Shown here piece after piece: positions 49,777 to 58,438 of a stretch of 64,000 bases of DNA (its first letter is position 1; each line of letters starts with the position of its first letter). The stretch comes from Bacillota bacterium (GTDB lineage: Bacteria > Bacillota > Clostridia > Christensenellales > CAG-917). Where the stretch lies: NCBI GenBank assembly GCA_023665365.1, contig JAMPEA010000001.1, positions 1 to 64,000 on the forward strand. The letters run 5' to 3'. The translations under genes were made by a program, and so were the position numbers. The notes under the pieces are model-generated. The model ran no database searches and had not been told where the DNA came from. It saw only the letters and a program-made list of their open reading frames with translations.

Positions 49777-50811
49777 ATGTTAAAAAGAACGCTCACAGGA
49801 ATAACTTTGGTGATAATACTCGCGGCATTTATGCTATGCGGTTATTTCGTAAGTCCGATTTTCATAGATATGTTGATTTTGATTTTCCTTGCAGGCTCGG
49901 TTTACGAAATGCGGAAGTGTTTTAAAGAGACGGGCTACGATATGTACGTTTTGCCGTCAATCGTAATGCTTATATGCGCCTATCCCGCTTTCTATCTCAT
50001 GCAACGTTTTATAGGCAAGGGTGCTGCGAGCGTAAGCGCGGGAGTGCAAGGTCTGCTTATCGTTTTGCTTGTAAGCGTAATGCTTTGTCTTAGCATTTTT
50101 ACGTTCAGACCGCTTATGAAAAAGCGCGGGAAATCTTCGGATTGCAAAGCGGACGCGCCGTCGCTTTCCGATAATGCCGATGAAACTGCAATCGACAATC
50201 AATCCGACGCCGCGGGGCAAGTTTTAAAGGGCAACCTAAACGACCTGCTCGCTAACGTGTTTATCATTGTATATCCTATGCTGTTTTTGTCTGCGGCATG
50301 GATTTTGAGCTACAAATACAGCGCGATTTTCGCGGTGCTGTTTGCGATATTTGTGCCCATCATCGGCAGCGATACGTTTGCGTATTTCGTAGGGTCGCTG
50401 ATAGGCGGAAAAAAACTCTGTCCGTCCATAAGTCCCAAAAAGACCGTAGCGGGAGCTGTCGGCGGTCTGATTGGCGGAATGGTCGTCGCCATTCTGTTTT
50501 GGGTGGTGTTCGAATACGTAGGCAGTATAGCGCCGACGTTTGCCGAGGGCTGTAACTATGTTCCGTTTATCTCGCGCTCGGACGGCGGCTGGATGTGGAA
50601 AAGCGCACTGATATATCTTGCAATCGGGTTGATTTGCGGCGCGATTTCAGAAATCGGAGACCTCGCGGCATCGAGTATAAAGAGGGCAATCGGCATAAAG
50701 GACTACGGCAAAATATTCCCCGGTCACGGCGGATTTATGGACAGAATCGATAGCGTTATGTACTGTTTGGTCGTGCTGTTGATTGCCTTTACTTGCATAT
50801 ACGGACACTGA
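49777..50811 (+). CDS. cdsA: Phosphatidate cytidylyltransferase CdsA
   Basis: Makes CDP-diacylglycerol from CTP and phosphatidate. About eight membrane helices; the family signature is spread over SPKKTVAGAVGGLIGG and GKIFPGHGGFMDRIDSV near the end. 344 residues with a Ser/Asp-rich insert near residues 115-150. ATG 49777 is just after the uppS stop. Order uppS-cdsA-dxr-rseP is classic. Confidence 0.94.
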   Translation: MLKRTLTGITLVIILAAFMLCGYFVSPIFIDMLILIFLAGSVYEMRKCFKETGYDMYVLPSIVMLICAYPAFYLMQRFIGKGAASVSAGVQGLLIVLLVSVMLCLSIFTFRPLMKKRGKSSDCKADAPSLSDNADETAIDNQSDAAGQVLKGNLNDLLANVFIIVYPMLFLSAAWILSYKYSAIFAVLFAIFVPIIGSDTFAYFVGSLIGGKKLCPSISPKKTVAGAVGGLIGGMVVAILFWVVFEYVGSIAPTFAEGCNYVPFISRSDGGWMWKSALIYLAIGLICGAISEIGDLAASSIKRAIGIKDYGKIFPGHGGFMDRIDSVMYCLVVLLIAFTCIYGH

Positions 50812-50864
50812 TTTTAACGCTCGTTTAAGCGTACGAAAGAATACTGTAATAAACGGAATAAAAT

Positions 50865-52016
50865 ATGAAAACGATAACTATACTTGGCAGTACGGGTTCA
50901 GTAGGCACGCAGGTACTGGACGTAATCTCAAAATATCCCAACCAATACAAGGTGGTGGGGCTTTCGGCGTACAAAAACGAAACGTTACTGCGCGAGCAGG
51001 TCGAAAAGTATAATCCGACGTATTATTATTTCCCGAGCGGCGCGATAGAAGTACAGCCGTCCGTATTTGATTTTTTGGAGGACAAGGCTTATACAAAATG
51101 CCTGTCCTCGCTTGAAGAACTTGCGAGTATGCCGTCGGACATCGTAGTATCGGCGGTGAGCGGCATCGCGGGACTTTGGTCGGCGGTCAGCGTTCTGACG
51201 CGCGGAGGGACGCTTGCAATAGCCAATAAGGAGACTATCGTTTGCGCGGGCAGACATTTAAAAGCGCTTGAAAAGAAGTACGGCGGAAAAATTCTTCCGC
51301 TCGACACCGAGCACTCCGCGATTTTCAACTGTCTGAGAGGCGAGGATAAAAAGCAGGTCAAAAGCCTTGTTCTTACGGCAAGCGGCGGAGCGCTGAGAGA
51401 TTTGCCGCAGGAAAAGTTGTCAAAGATAAAAGCGGACGACGCGCTCAGGCATCCCGTATGGAAGATGGGCAAAAAGGTAACTATTGATAGTGCGACGCTT
51501 TTCAATAAAGGGCTTGAAGTGATAGAGGCGATGCGCCTATTCGAGACGGACGCGGACAGCGTAAGCGTGGTCATGCACCGCGAAAGCATAGTTCACTCGC
51601 TTGTGGAGTTTAAAGACAACAGCATGAAAGGGTTGCTTTCCGTTCCCGATATGCGACTTGCTATCGACACGGCGTTATCTTATCCCGCGCACGGAAAGGA
51701 AATAATAGAGCCGCTCAGCCTTAAAGACGTCGGGAGACTTACGTTTTCTGCACCCGATTATGACAGATACCCGTGCTTAAAACTCGCTATCGAGGCGGCA
51801 AAGGCGGGAGAGGGCGCGTGTATAGCTTTGTCCGCCGCGGACGAGGTGCTCGTAGAGGAGTTTTTGAAAGACAAAATCAAATTTAACGATATTGCCGAGA
51901 CTCTTGCAAAAGTGCTCAACAAATTCCGCCACGTTGGAGACGTAAAGCTCGAAGATATACTTAGCATAGATGAGAAAGCGCGCAAATATACTTACAGTGT
52001 TATAGGAGTCAAATAG
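50865..52016 (+). CDS. dxr: 1-deoxy-D-xylulose 5-phosphate reductoisomerase
   Basis: Second enzyme of the MEP pathway; NADPH-dependent. ITILGSTGSVGTQVLDVI binds NADPH; IANKETIV, LPLDTEHSAIFNCL and MHRESIVHSLVEF hold metal and substrate. 383 residues, complete. Its stop overlaps the GTG of rseP by one base. Confidence 0.97.
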   Translation: MKTITILGSTGSVGTQVLDVISKYPNQYKVVGLSAYKNETLLREQVEKYNPTYYYFPSGAIEVQPSVFDFLEDKAYTKCLSSLEELASMPSDIVVSAVSGIAGLWSAVSVLTRGGTLAIANKETIVCAGRHLKALEKKYGGKILPLDTEHSAIFNCLRGEDKKQVKSLVLTASGGALRDLPQEKLSKIKADDALRHPVWKMGKKVTIDSATLFNKGLEVIEAMRLFETDADSVSVVMHRESIVHSLVEFKDNSMKGLLSVPDMRLAIDTALSYPAHGKEIIEPLSLKDVGRLTFSAPDYDRYPCLKLAIEAAKAGEGACIALSAADEVLVEEFLKDKIKFNDIAETLAKVLNKFRHVGDVKLEDILSIDEKARKYTYSVIGVK

Positions 52017-53335
52017 TGCAGATAGGTATATTGGCAGTTACGGCGGGCGAAGTTTTCACCTATATCGGCTACGTAATCGTGGCGCTGCTTGCGCTTATGA
52101 TTATGATTGTAGTCCACGAACTCGGACATTATACGGCTGGAAGGTTGCTCGGCTTTAAGATAGACGAATTTGCGATAGGATTCGGACCTGCCATTTTCAA
52201 GCGTAAAATCAAAAAGACGGGCGTATTGTTTACAATCCGTCCTTTTCCCATCGGCGGTTTCTGCTCATTTCACGGCGAGGACGCAGAGGGCGCTTTGCTC
52301 GACGAAAAGGGCGAGCGCGTCTTAGACGAAAACGGAAAAATAGTCAAAGACCCCGAAGCGTTCAACAATCAAAAACCTTGGAAGAGGCTTATCGTTTTAT
52401 TTGCGGGCGCGTTTATGAATTTCGTAAGCGCAATCGTCATTATCACGATATATTTTGCCGCTTACGGACAACCCCTGCCAAACGTGGTCGGCGTTTACAA
52501 AAACAGTAATGCCGAAAGCGTGTTCGAGGTCGGGGACGTAATCTTGAATATTAACGGAAAGCAGGTCAATATCGTATCCGACGAGGACATAACTGGCGCG
52601 TTTTCGGGCTTGGGAGATACGGCGAAATTCAAAGTTCTGCGAAACGGAAAGCGTATATCGTTTAGCGCAAGCAAGTTCTATTACAGCCCTTTTGAGAAAG
52701 GCGACTTCATTACCCACGTAAACGGCGAGGAACTTGCGCATCCGATAATGTATTCGCAACTAAGCGAGCTTAGCGAGGCGGATACCGACAGCGCTATTTC
52801 GTTGACGGTCGTCAACTACGACGATGAGGGAAATATCGTCGGGTCAAGCAACGTCACCGTGCAAAAGGGCGCAAATCCCGACGACGCGGAGGGCTTTTAC
52901 AGCTACGGCTTCGGCATAACTCGCAGTCTTGCGCGAACTAAATTGCCGTTCTTCCTTGCGTTTGGGCGCTCGTTCGGCTTTTGCTTCTTTATAGTGTTTA
53001 AGATACTCGCATCGCTCGGCGCGTTGATAACGGGCAAAATAGGCGCGGAAGCGGCGGGCGGAACGTTGACGACTATCGGAGTTATGGCAAAGGTATCGTC
53101 GCTCGGATTTGACAGCTTCTTATACGTGGTGGCGGTCATATCCGCAAATCTCGCGGTCATGAACCTGTTGCCGTTCCCCGCGCTTGACGGAAGTCGAATG
53201 TTGTTTACGCTTATCGAGATGATATTCAGAAAACCCGTTCCGCGAAAAGTGGAAGCCGTCATTCATACCGTGGGGCTAATCCTGCTTATTGTGCTTGCGG
53301 TGTTCCTCGACATATTCCACTTAGTCAAAACGTAG
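52016..53335 (+). CDS. rseP: RseP-type intramembrane zinc metalloprotease
   Basis: Site-2 protease family. The zinc motif HELGH lies at residues 34-38 in the first helix and the third ligand in NLLPFPALDG near the C terminus. A PDZ domain occupies the middle, with an unusually long hydrophilic stretch (FHGEDAEGALLDEKGERV) before it. Likely role: cleavage of anti-sigma factors or signal-peptide remnants. Start is the GTG overlapping the dxr stop. Confidence 0.95.
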   Translation: MQIGILAVTAGEVFTYIGYVIVALLALMIMIVVHELGHYTAGRLLGFKIDEFAIGFGPAIFKRKIKKTGVLFTIRPFPIGGFCSFHGEDAEGALLDEKGERVLDENGKIVKDPEAFNNQKPWKRLIVLFAGAFMNFVSAIVIITIYFAAYGQPLPNVVGVYKNSNAESVFEVGDVILNINGKQVNIVSDEDITGAFSGLGDTAKFKVLRNGKRISFSASKFYYSPFEKGDFITHVNGEELAHPIMYSQLSELSEADTDSAISLTVVNYDDEGNIVGSSNVTVQKGANPDDAEGFYSYGFGITRSLARTKLPFFLAFGRSFGFCFFIVFKILASLGALITGKIGAEAAGGTLTTIGVMAKVSSLGFDSFLYVVAVISANLAVMNLLPFPALDGSRMLFTLIEMIFRKPVPRKVEAVIHTVGLILLIVLAVFLDIFHLVKT

Positions 53336-53336
53336 C

Positions 53337-53355
53337 GCGCACTTCGTGCGGTTTT
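53337..53355 (+). terminator. Weak terminator after rseP
   Basis: CGCAC-TTC-GTGCG followed by GTTTT. Confidence 0.45.
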
Positions 53356-53455
53356 AACTGCAAATAGCTTCAAAAAGCAAATGATATAGCACTAAAAATG
53401 ATAGCTTCAAATAAAACGTTATGATGCAAACATAATACATCGGCAAAATAGAATT

Positions 53456-54508
53456 ATGGACATTAAAAGAAGATTATCAAGACAAGTCGCAGTAGGCGAT
53501 ATAAAGATAGGCGGCGACGCGCCAATATCGGTGCAGTCGATGCTAAATACCAAAACTACGGACGTAGAGGGCAGTATAAGGCAGATAAACGCTTTGAAAG
53601 AAGTCGGGTGCGACCTCATACGCCTTGCCGTTCCCGACGAGGCGTCTTGCGAGGCGTTTGGCAAAATAGCTCGCCGTACAGGCTTGCCGCTTATTGCAGA
53701 CGTGCATTACAGCTATAAACTTGCGCATCTCGCACTCGATAACGGCGCAAAGAAAATACGTATCAACCCGGGGAATATGCGCGACTTTGCCGAGATAAAA
53801 CCGCTTGCAAAACACATGATTGATATGGGAGTCCCCGTGCGAGTAGGCGTAAACGGCGGCTCGCTCGACCCAAAGTATAAGGGAATGGACGAGGCAAAAG
53901 CCCTGTCGGAAAGTGCGCTCGAATGTGCAAACGTTTTCGAAAGCCAAGGTATGCGCGATATAGTCGTTGCAATCAAGGCAAGCGATACAAATATCAATAT
54001 AGAGGCAAACCGTATTCTTGCCAAAGCGTGCGACTATCCTTTGCATATAGGAGTCACCGAGGCGGGTACTCTGCGCACGGGACTCATAAAATCCGCAATA
54101 GGTATAGGAACGCTACTGAGCGAGGGCATTGGCGATACGATACGCGTATCGCTTTCAGCCGACGTAACGGAAGAAGTGCTTGCAGGGAAGAAGATTTTGC
54201 AGACGCTCGGCGTAAAGAAAAACGCTGTCGAAGTTGTATCCTGTCCCACCTGCGCCCGCACAGAAATCGACGTGGAAGGGCTTGCAAACACCGTCGAGCG
54301 AATGACCGTCGGCATAAGCAAACCTCTTATAATTTCCGTGCTCGGTTGTCCGCTTAACGGCATAGGCGAGGGCGAAAACAGCGATTTGGGCATAGCGGGA
54401 GGCAAGGATAAATCGGTCATACTGCTTGACGGCAAAATCTACAAGACAGTGGACAATTCGTCGCTTTTAGACGAATTTAAACGTCTGCTTGATATGAAAA
54501 CAAAATAA
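53456..54508 (+). CDS. ispG: 4-hydroxy-3-methylbut-2-en-1-yl diphosphate synthase (IspG)
   Basis: Penultimate enzyme of the MEP pathway, an iron-sulfur reductase. TIM-barrel start with PISVQSMLNTKTTDVEGS, then the [4Fe-4S] ligands Cys263 and Cys266 (SCPTCART) and Cys298 (GCPLNGIGE), with Glu305. 350 residues, the short bacterial form. With dxr here and ispH at 22 kb, three MEP genes lie in the window. Confidence 0.97.
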   Translation: MDIKRRLSRQVAVGDIKIGGDAPISVQSMLNTKTTDVEGSIRQINALKEVGCDLIRLAVPDEASCEAFGKIARRTGLPLIADVHYSYKLAHLALDNGAKKIRINPGNMRDFAEIKPLAKHMIDMGVPVRVGVNGGSLDPKYKGMDEAKALSESALECANVFESQGMRDIVVAIKASDTNINIEANRILAKACDYPLHIGVTEAGTLRTGLIKSAIGIGTLLSEGIGDTIRVSLSADVTEEVLAGKKILQTLGVKKNAVEVVSCPTCARTEIDVEGLANTVERMTVGISKPLIISVLGCPLNGIGEGENSDLGIAGGKDKSVILLDGKIYKTVDNSSLLDEFKRLLDMKTK

Positions 54509-54589
54509 ACCATTACAAAAATCGACATTTTTCGTAATACTTACAACAAAATCGAGAACATTCACAAGGTGTCTGCAAACGAGGAAAAT

Positions 54590-56179
54590 ATGTACACTAA
54601 GTTTTTCGACGAATTTATAAAAGCGACGGACGGCAAATATCCTATGTTGAAGTTTTGCGGAGCAAAGTACTCTCGCAAAAAAAATCTGCTTACCGTAAAT
54701 TTTATCATATCCGCTTTTGAAATACAGCAGTTTTCAGAGGAACAAAAGGCGGGAGTTTTAAACGCGGTCAAATCCATTTTCCCCGGAATTGAGGTGCAAA
54801 TAGCGTATACTCGCACGTTCGCGGACGATTTGGTTGTGAAAAACAAAATTTTGGAATTTTTTAACAAAAATAATCAAATGCTTTTCAGAAGCATCGGCGA
54901 GGATAATTTGAGTATGAATATCGACGAAGAACATATCAACGTCACTTTCAAACTCGATACGCCGATATACAAAATGTTCACAGCCGGCACTCTCAGAGAG
55001 GATTTGACCGATTATCTCGATAAATCTTTCAATCAAACCGTTTCCATTCGCGCAGCGGAGTGCGTTTTGTCCGATACGGACGCAGATTGGGATTTTTCGG
55101 CAACGTCCAACATATCGACCGCCGATATTGCAAACCTTAGACTGATAAAAATCGACGTGGGCGAAAAGGCTATGGCGCGCGCGAAGATAGACGGAATTTC
55201 TCAAATGCCGCGTTACATATCCGACGTTAAATCCGAGAGTAAAAGCTGCGTTCTGTGCGGAAAGGTGTCAAACGTATCCAAGAGGTTTTACAACAATAAA
55301 AAATTCAATCCCGACGATAAAAAATCGGGTCCCGAAAAACTTCCGCTCATCAAGTTTATGATTGACGACAGCACAGGCAAGATGGATTGCACGTGTTTTC
55401 CTCGCGTAGACGACGCAGACGACCTCGAAACTATGCTCAACACCACTCCCGAAGTTGTTTGCACGGGCGACATATCACGATATAACGGCGCGCTGTCAAT
55501 GACGGCATCGGCGGTATTCGCTTGCAAAATCGACTATAACAGCATCAACGTAGCAACAAGCAAACCCGTTCCGTCTCATTATAACTTCGTCTATCCCGAA
55601 AATTACGTCTCTATGTCCCAACAAAGCCTGTTAGATAGCGGAAAAGACGTAGTTTATCCGTATCTGCTCGGAAAAACTTTTGTGATTTTCGACCTCGAAA
55701 CTACTTCCAAATTTACAGAAGAAGCCGATATAATTCAGCTTTCGGCGCTTAAAATAACGGACGGAGTTGAAAAGCAAGTGTTTACGACGTTCGTAAAACC
55801 GCCGAACAAAATTCCCGCCGAAATAACGGAGCTCACTTCCATAGACGACGCTATGGTTGCAAACGCGCCCAAGATTGCGGACGTGTTGCCCGATTTTTAT
55901 AAGTTTACGCGCGGCGCGATACTCGTGGGGCACAACGTCATAGGATACGACTTTCCCATTATCAGACGTTTTGCCGAACCGCTCGGATATATGTTCGACA
56001 ACGATTTACTCGATACGCTCGTGCTGTCGCGTAAGTATCTGACCGAGATGACAAACCACAAACTTACGACTTTGAGCAAATCCCTCAAAATCGAGCACGC
56101 AAACGCCCACCGCGCCGACGCGGACGTGCTCGCCACGTGGGGAGTGCTTAAAGAAATAGCGAAAAGAATGGATAGTTAA
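54590..56179 (+). CDS. PolC-like protein reduced to N-terminal, OB and exonuclease parts
   Basis: A 529-residue protein at the position polC normally holds (rseP/ispG before, rimP-nusA after). The first 200 residues resemble the PolC N-terminal region. An OB-fold segment (LIKFMIDDSTGKMDCTCF) follows, with CxxC and CxC cysteines that may bind zinc. Residues about 362-525 form a DEDDh exonuclease: DLETT, HNVIGYDFPI, DTLVLSR and HRADADV. The split PHP domain that flanks the exonuclease in PolC is absent, and the gene stops where the polymerase should begin. It may proofread in trans or do repair. ATG 54590 follows GAGG; GTG 54569 is an alternative. Confidence 0.85.
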   Translation: MYTKFFDEFIKATDGKYPMLKFCGAKYSRKKNLLTVNFIISAFEIQQFSEEQKAGVLNAVKSIFPGIEVQIAYTRTFADDLVVKNKILEFFNKNNQMLFRSIGEDNLSMNIDEEHINVTFKLDTPIYKMFTAGTLREDLTDYLDKSFNQTVSIRAAECVLSDTDADWDFSATSNISTADIANLRLIKIDVGEKAMARAKIDGISQMPRYISDVKSESKSCVLCGKVSNVSKRFYNNKKFNPDDKKSGPEKLPLIKFMIDDSTGKMDCTCFPRVDDADDLETMLNTTPEVVCTGDISRYNGALSMTASAVFACKIDYNSINVATSKPVPSHYNFVYPENYVSMSQQSLLDSGKDVVYPYLLGKTFVIFDLETTSKFTEEADIIQLSALKITDGVEKQVFTTFVKPPNKIPAEITELTSIDDAMVANAPKIADVLPDFYKFTRGAILVGHNVIGYDFPIIRRFAEPLGYMFDNDLLDTLVLSRKYLTEMTNHKLTTLSKSLKIEHANAHRADADVLATWGVLKEIAKRMDS

Positions 56180-56232
56180 ATAAGATATTTTATATAAATA
56201 TTAAATTTATTTTAACAATTTTATCCAATCGC

Positions 56233-56261
56233 TTGCAATGCGAAAAATAATATGTTATCTT
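56233..56261 (+). promoter_or_regulatory. Promoter of the rimP-nusA-infB operon
   Basis: TTGCAA, 17-bp spacer, TATCTT, just upstream of the rimP leader hairpin. Confidence 0.65.
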
Positions 56262-56270
56262 TTAATTACG

Positions 56271-56316
56271 ATAAGTAATCCTTACTTAGAGTGAGCCTGT
56301 GCTCACTCTTTGTTTT
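56271..56316 (+). promoter_or_regulatory. rimP leader with terminator hairpin (probable attenuator)
   Basis: A 9-bp stem AGAGTGAGC/GCTCACTCT with CTGT loop (56288-56309) and TTGTTTT lies after the promoter and before rimP. A TAAGTAA-TCC-TTACTTA hairpin just 5' overlaps it by one base. A terminator inside the leader implies regulated readthrough, as known for rimP leaders in Firmicutes. Confidence 0.6.
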
Positions 56317-56358
56317 AGGAGGCTTGACAAGTATAAATTTACTAAAATAAGAGGACGT

Positions 56359-56835
56359 ATGGCAAACGAAGTCACATTTATAAGCGAGTCGGATATAGCG
56401 GCTGTAAACGCCGCGCTTACAAGCGTCGTTGCGGACGGCTTCGACGGCGTGGAGGTTGTCGAAGTCAAATTCTTCAAGCAATACGGCACGCCTGCGGTGG
56501 AGTTGCTTATTTGGAAGAAGGGCGGCGTTACGTTAAACGACTGCGAGGCGGTGCATAACGTCGTTTCGGCGGAGCTTGATAAATTCGATGCCGCATTTTC
56601 GGAGGCGTACAACCTCAACGTATCCTCGCTCGGTCTTGACAGAAAGATTGTCACCGACGACGATTTCCGCCGCGCGCTCGATACCGAAATCGAGTGCATA
56701 GACTCAAACAAAAAGAAAATACACGGGGTGCTTAAAGCATACGATAGCGAAAATATCGTTTTGTCGGACGGCGCTCACGAAAAAAATATTAAAAGAAACA
56801 TTTTGACCAAGGTACAACCGTACGTTAGGTTTTAG
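56359..56835 (+). CDS. rimP: Ribosome maturation factor RimP
   Basis: Assists 30S assembly. N-terminal domain with VEVVEVKFFKQYGTPAVELLIWKKGGVTLNDCEAVHNVV and EAYNLNVSSLGLDRKI (family YxLEVSSPGLDR, here with Leu for Pro), then an SH3-like C-terminal domain. 158 residues. ATG 56359 follows GAGGA. First gene of the nusA-infB operon, 12 bases before nusA. Confidence 0.94.
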   Translation: MANEVTFISESDIAAVNAALTSVVADGFDGVEVVEVKFFKQYGTPAVELLIWKKGGVTLNDCEAVHNVVSAELDKFDAAFSEAYNLNVSSLGLDRKIVTDDDFRRALDTEIECIDSNKKKIHGVLKAYDSENIVLSDGAHEKNIKRNILTKVQPYVRF

Positions 56836-56847
56836 GAGGACAGAGCA

Positions 56848-57924
56848 ATGATTAACAGAGAGTTCTTCCAAGCGTTAGATGAGTTGGAAAGAGAGTACAG
56901 AATTCCAAAGGAATCTATGGTGGAATCAATCGAAGCGGGTATGGCGTCGGCTTACAAAAAAGAATACGGCTTTACGAGTCCGATTTCCGTCCGCCTCAAC
57001 GAGGAGAAGATGACGTATAAAGTATACGCGCATAAGCTCGTCGTCGAAGAGGTCGAGGACGACGATACTCAAATCTGCCTCGAAGACGCGCAGTATATCG
57101 ACAAAAAATACAAAGTCGGCGATGTCGTTATCGAGGACATTACCCCCAAAGATTTTTCGAGAATTGCCGCTCAAACCGCAAAGCAAGTCATCTTGCAACG
57201 CATCAACGATATCAAGAAGGATATGATTCTCAACGAGATGAGCCGCCGTCAAGGCGAGATAATCAGCGCAATCGTCAGACGCAAGGAGGGCAACACGGTT
57301 TTCGTGGAAATCTCCGGCACGCAGATGGAAGGCGTTTTGATGCAGTCCGACCAAGTCCCGACAGAGACTTACAACGTAAACGACGTTATCAAAGTTTACG
57401 TCAAAAAAATCAGAGAATCTTTACGCGGCGGAGCGCAAGTCGTGGTTTCGAGAAGCGCGGCGGGATTTGTACGCCGTCTGTTCGAGCTCGAAGTTCCCGA
57501 AATCAAGGCGGGGCTCGTCAAAATCGTCAATATCGTCCGTGAAGCGGGCTTCCGCACTAAACTTTCGGTCAGAAGCGAGGACCCGAATATCGACGCAGTA
57601 GGCTCGTGCATTGGAAACAAGGGTGTTCGCGTGAATAATATAATAGCGGAACTCGGCGGAAACGAAAAAATCGACGTTGTGGAATACTGCGACGATTCAA
57701 TCGAATATATAGCCCGCGCTTTGAGTCCCGCGCAGGTCTTGCTCGTGTCCATCAACGAGGAGGAAAAAAACGCCCGCGTAATCGTCCCCGACGAGAAGCT
57801 CAGCCTTGCAATCGGCAGAAACGGTCAGAACGCAAGACTTGCCGCCAAGTTGACCGGTTGGAAGATAGACGTAAAGCCCTATTCCACTCTCAGCGCAACC
57901 GAAGAAGAGCAAGATGCCGAGTAA
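56848..57924 (+). CDS. nusA: Transcription termination/antitermination factor NusA
   Basis: RNA polymerase-binding factor. N-terminal domain (FFQALDELEREYRIPKESMVESIEAGMASAYKKEYG), S1 domain near 135-200, and two KH domains (DPNIDAVGSCIGNKGVRV, LSLAIGRNGQNARLAAKLTGW). 358 residues, the short Firmicute form without acidic repeats. AGGAGG precedes the ATG. Its 3' end overlaps the next gene by 11 bases. Confidence 0.97.
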   Translation: MINREFFQALDELEREYRIPKESMVESIEAGMASAYKKEYGFTSPISVRLNEEKMTYKVYAHKLVVEEVEDDDTQICLEDAQYIDKKYKVGDVVIEDITPKDFSRIAAQTAKQVILQRINDIKKDMILNEMSRRQGEIISAIVRRKEGNTVFVEISGTQMEGVLMQSDQVPTETYNVNDVIKVYVKKIRESLRGGAQVVVSRSAAGFVRRLFELEVPEIKAGLVKIVNIVREAGFRTKLSVRSEDPNIDAVGSCIGNKGVRVNNIIAELGGNEKIDVVEYCDDSIEYIARALSPAQVLLVSINEEEKNARVIVPDEKLSLAIGRNGQNARLAAKLTGWKIDVKPYSTLSATEEEQDAE

Positions 57925-58168
57925 CGCAAAAAATATTCGTATGTGTTGCGCCTGCCGCGAGCGGGCGGACAAGTCGCAGATGTTGCGCGTCGTAAAAACT
58001 ACGAACGGCGAAATCGTGATTGACGAAAGCCAACGCATGGACGGCAGGGGAGTATGGTTGCACGATAGCGACGCTTGCAAGGCGAAAGCCGTCAAGCGCA
58101 AGCTGTTCAACGTCGCATTTAAGACTTGCGTGTCGGAGGAAATTTATGAGCAAATTAAAGGCGAATAA
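57914..58168 (+). CDS. rnpM: RNase P modulator RnpM (YlxR, DUF448)
   Basis: An 84-residue RNA-binding protein with MCCACRERADKSQMLRVVKT, then GRGVWLHDSDACKAKAVKRKLF, the family's two conserved blocks. Its Bacillus counterpart binds and modulates RNase P. It lies between nusA and ylxQ and overlaps both, as usual. Confidence 0.93.
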   Translation: MPSNAKNIRMCCACRERADKSQMLRVVKTTNGEIVIDESQRMDGRGVWLHDSDACKAKAVKRKLFNVAFKTCVSEEIYEQIKGE

Positions 58169-58436
58169 TATTTCTCCCTACGTCGGGCTTGCTCAGCGCG
58201 CAAACGCCATTCTGTACGGCGAAGACATTATCGCAGAGCGAGTAAAACTCGCAAAAGTCGTCCTTATCGATGCGTCCGCAACGGATAAATATAAGGATAG
58301 GCTTAAAAGCAAAATCAAGAATTGCCCCGTATTCGTTACGGACGATTTGAAAACTGCCTTGCATAAGGACGGCGTATACGCCGTCGCCGTCACTAACGAC
58401 GGACTTGCAAACGCAATAATCGAACTATTGAGGTGA
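58146..58436 (+). CDS. ylxQ: YlxQ, ribosomal L7Ae-family protein
   Basis: A 96-residue L7Ae/L30e/Gadd45-fold RNA-binding protein: YVGLAQRANAILYGED, AKVVLIDASATDKYKDRL and YAVAVTNDGLANAIIELL. It likely binds K-turn RNA. GGAGGAA precedes the ATG, which lies inside rnpM. Confidence 0.92.
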   Translation: MSKLKANNISPYVGLAQRANAILYGEDIIAERVKLAKVVLIDASATDKYKDRLKSKIKNCPVFVTDDLKTALHKDGVYAVAVTNDGLANAIIELLR

Positions 58437-58438
58437 AT

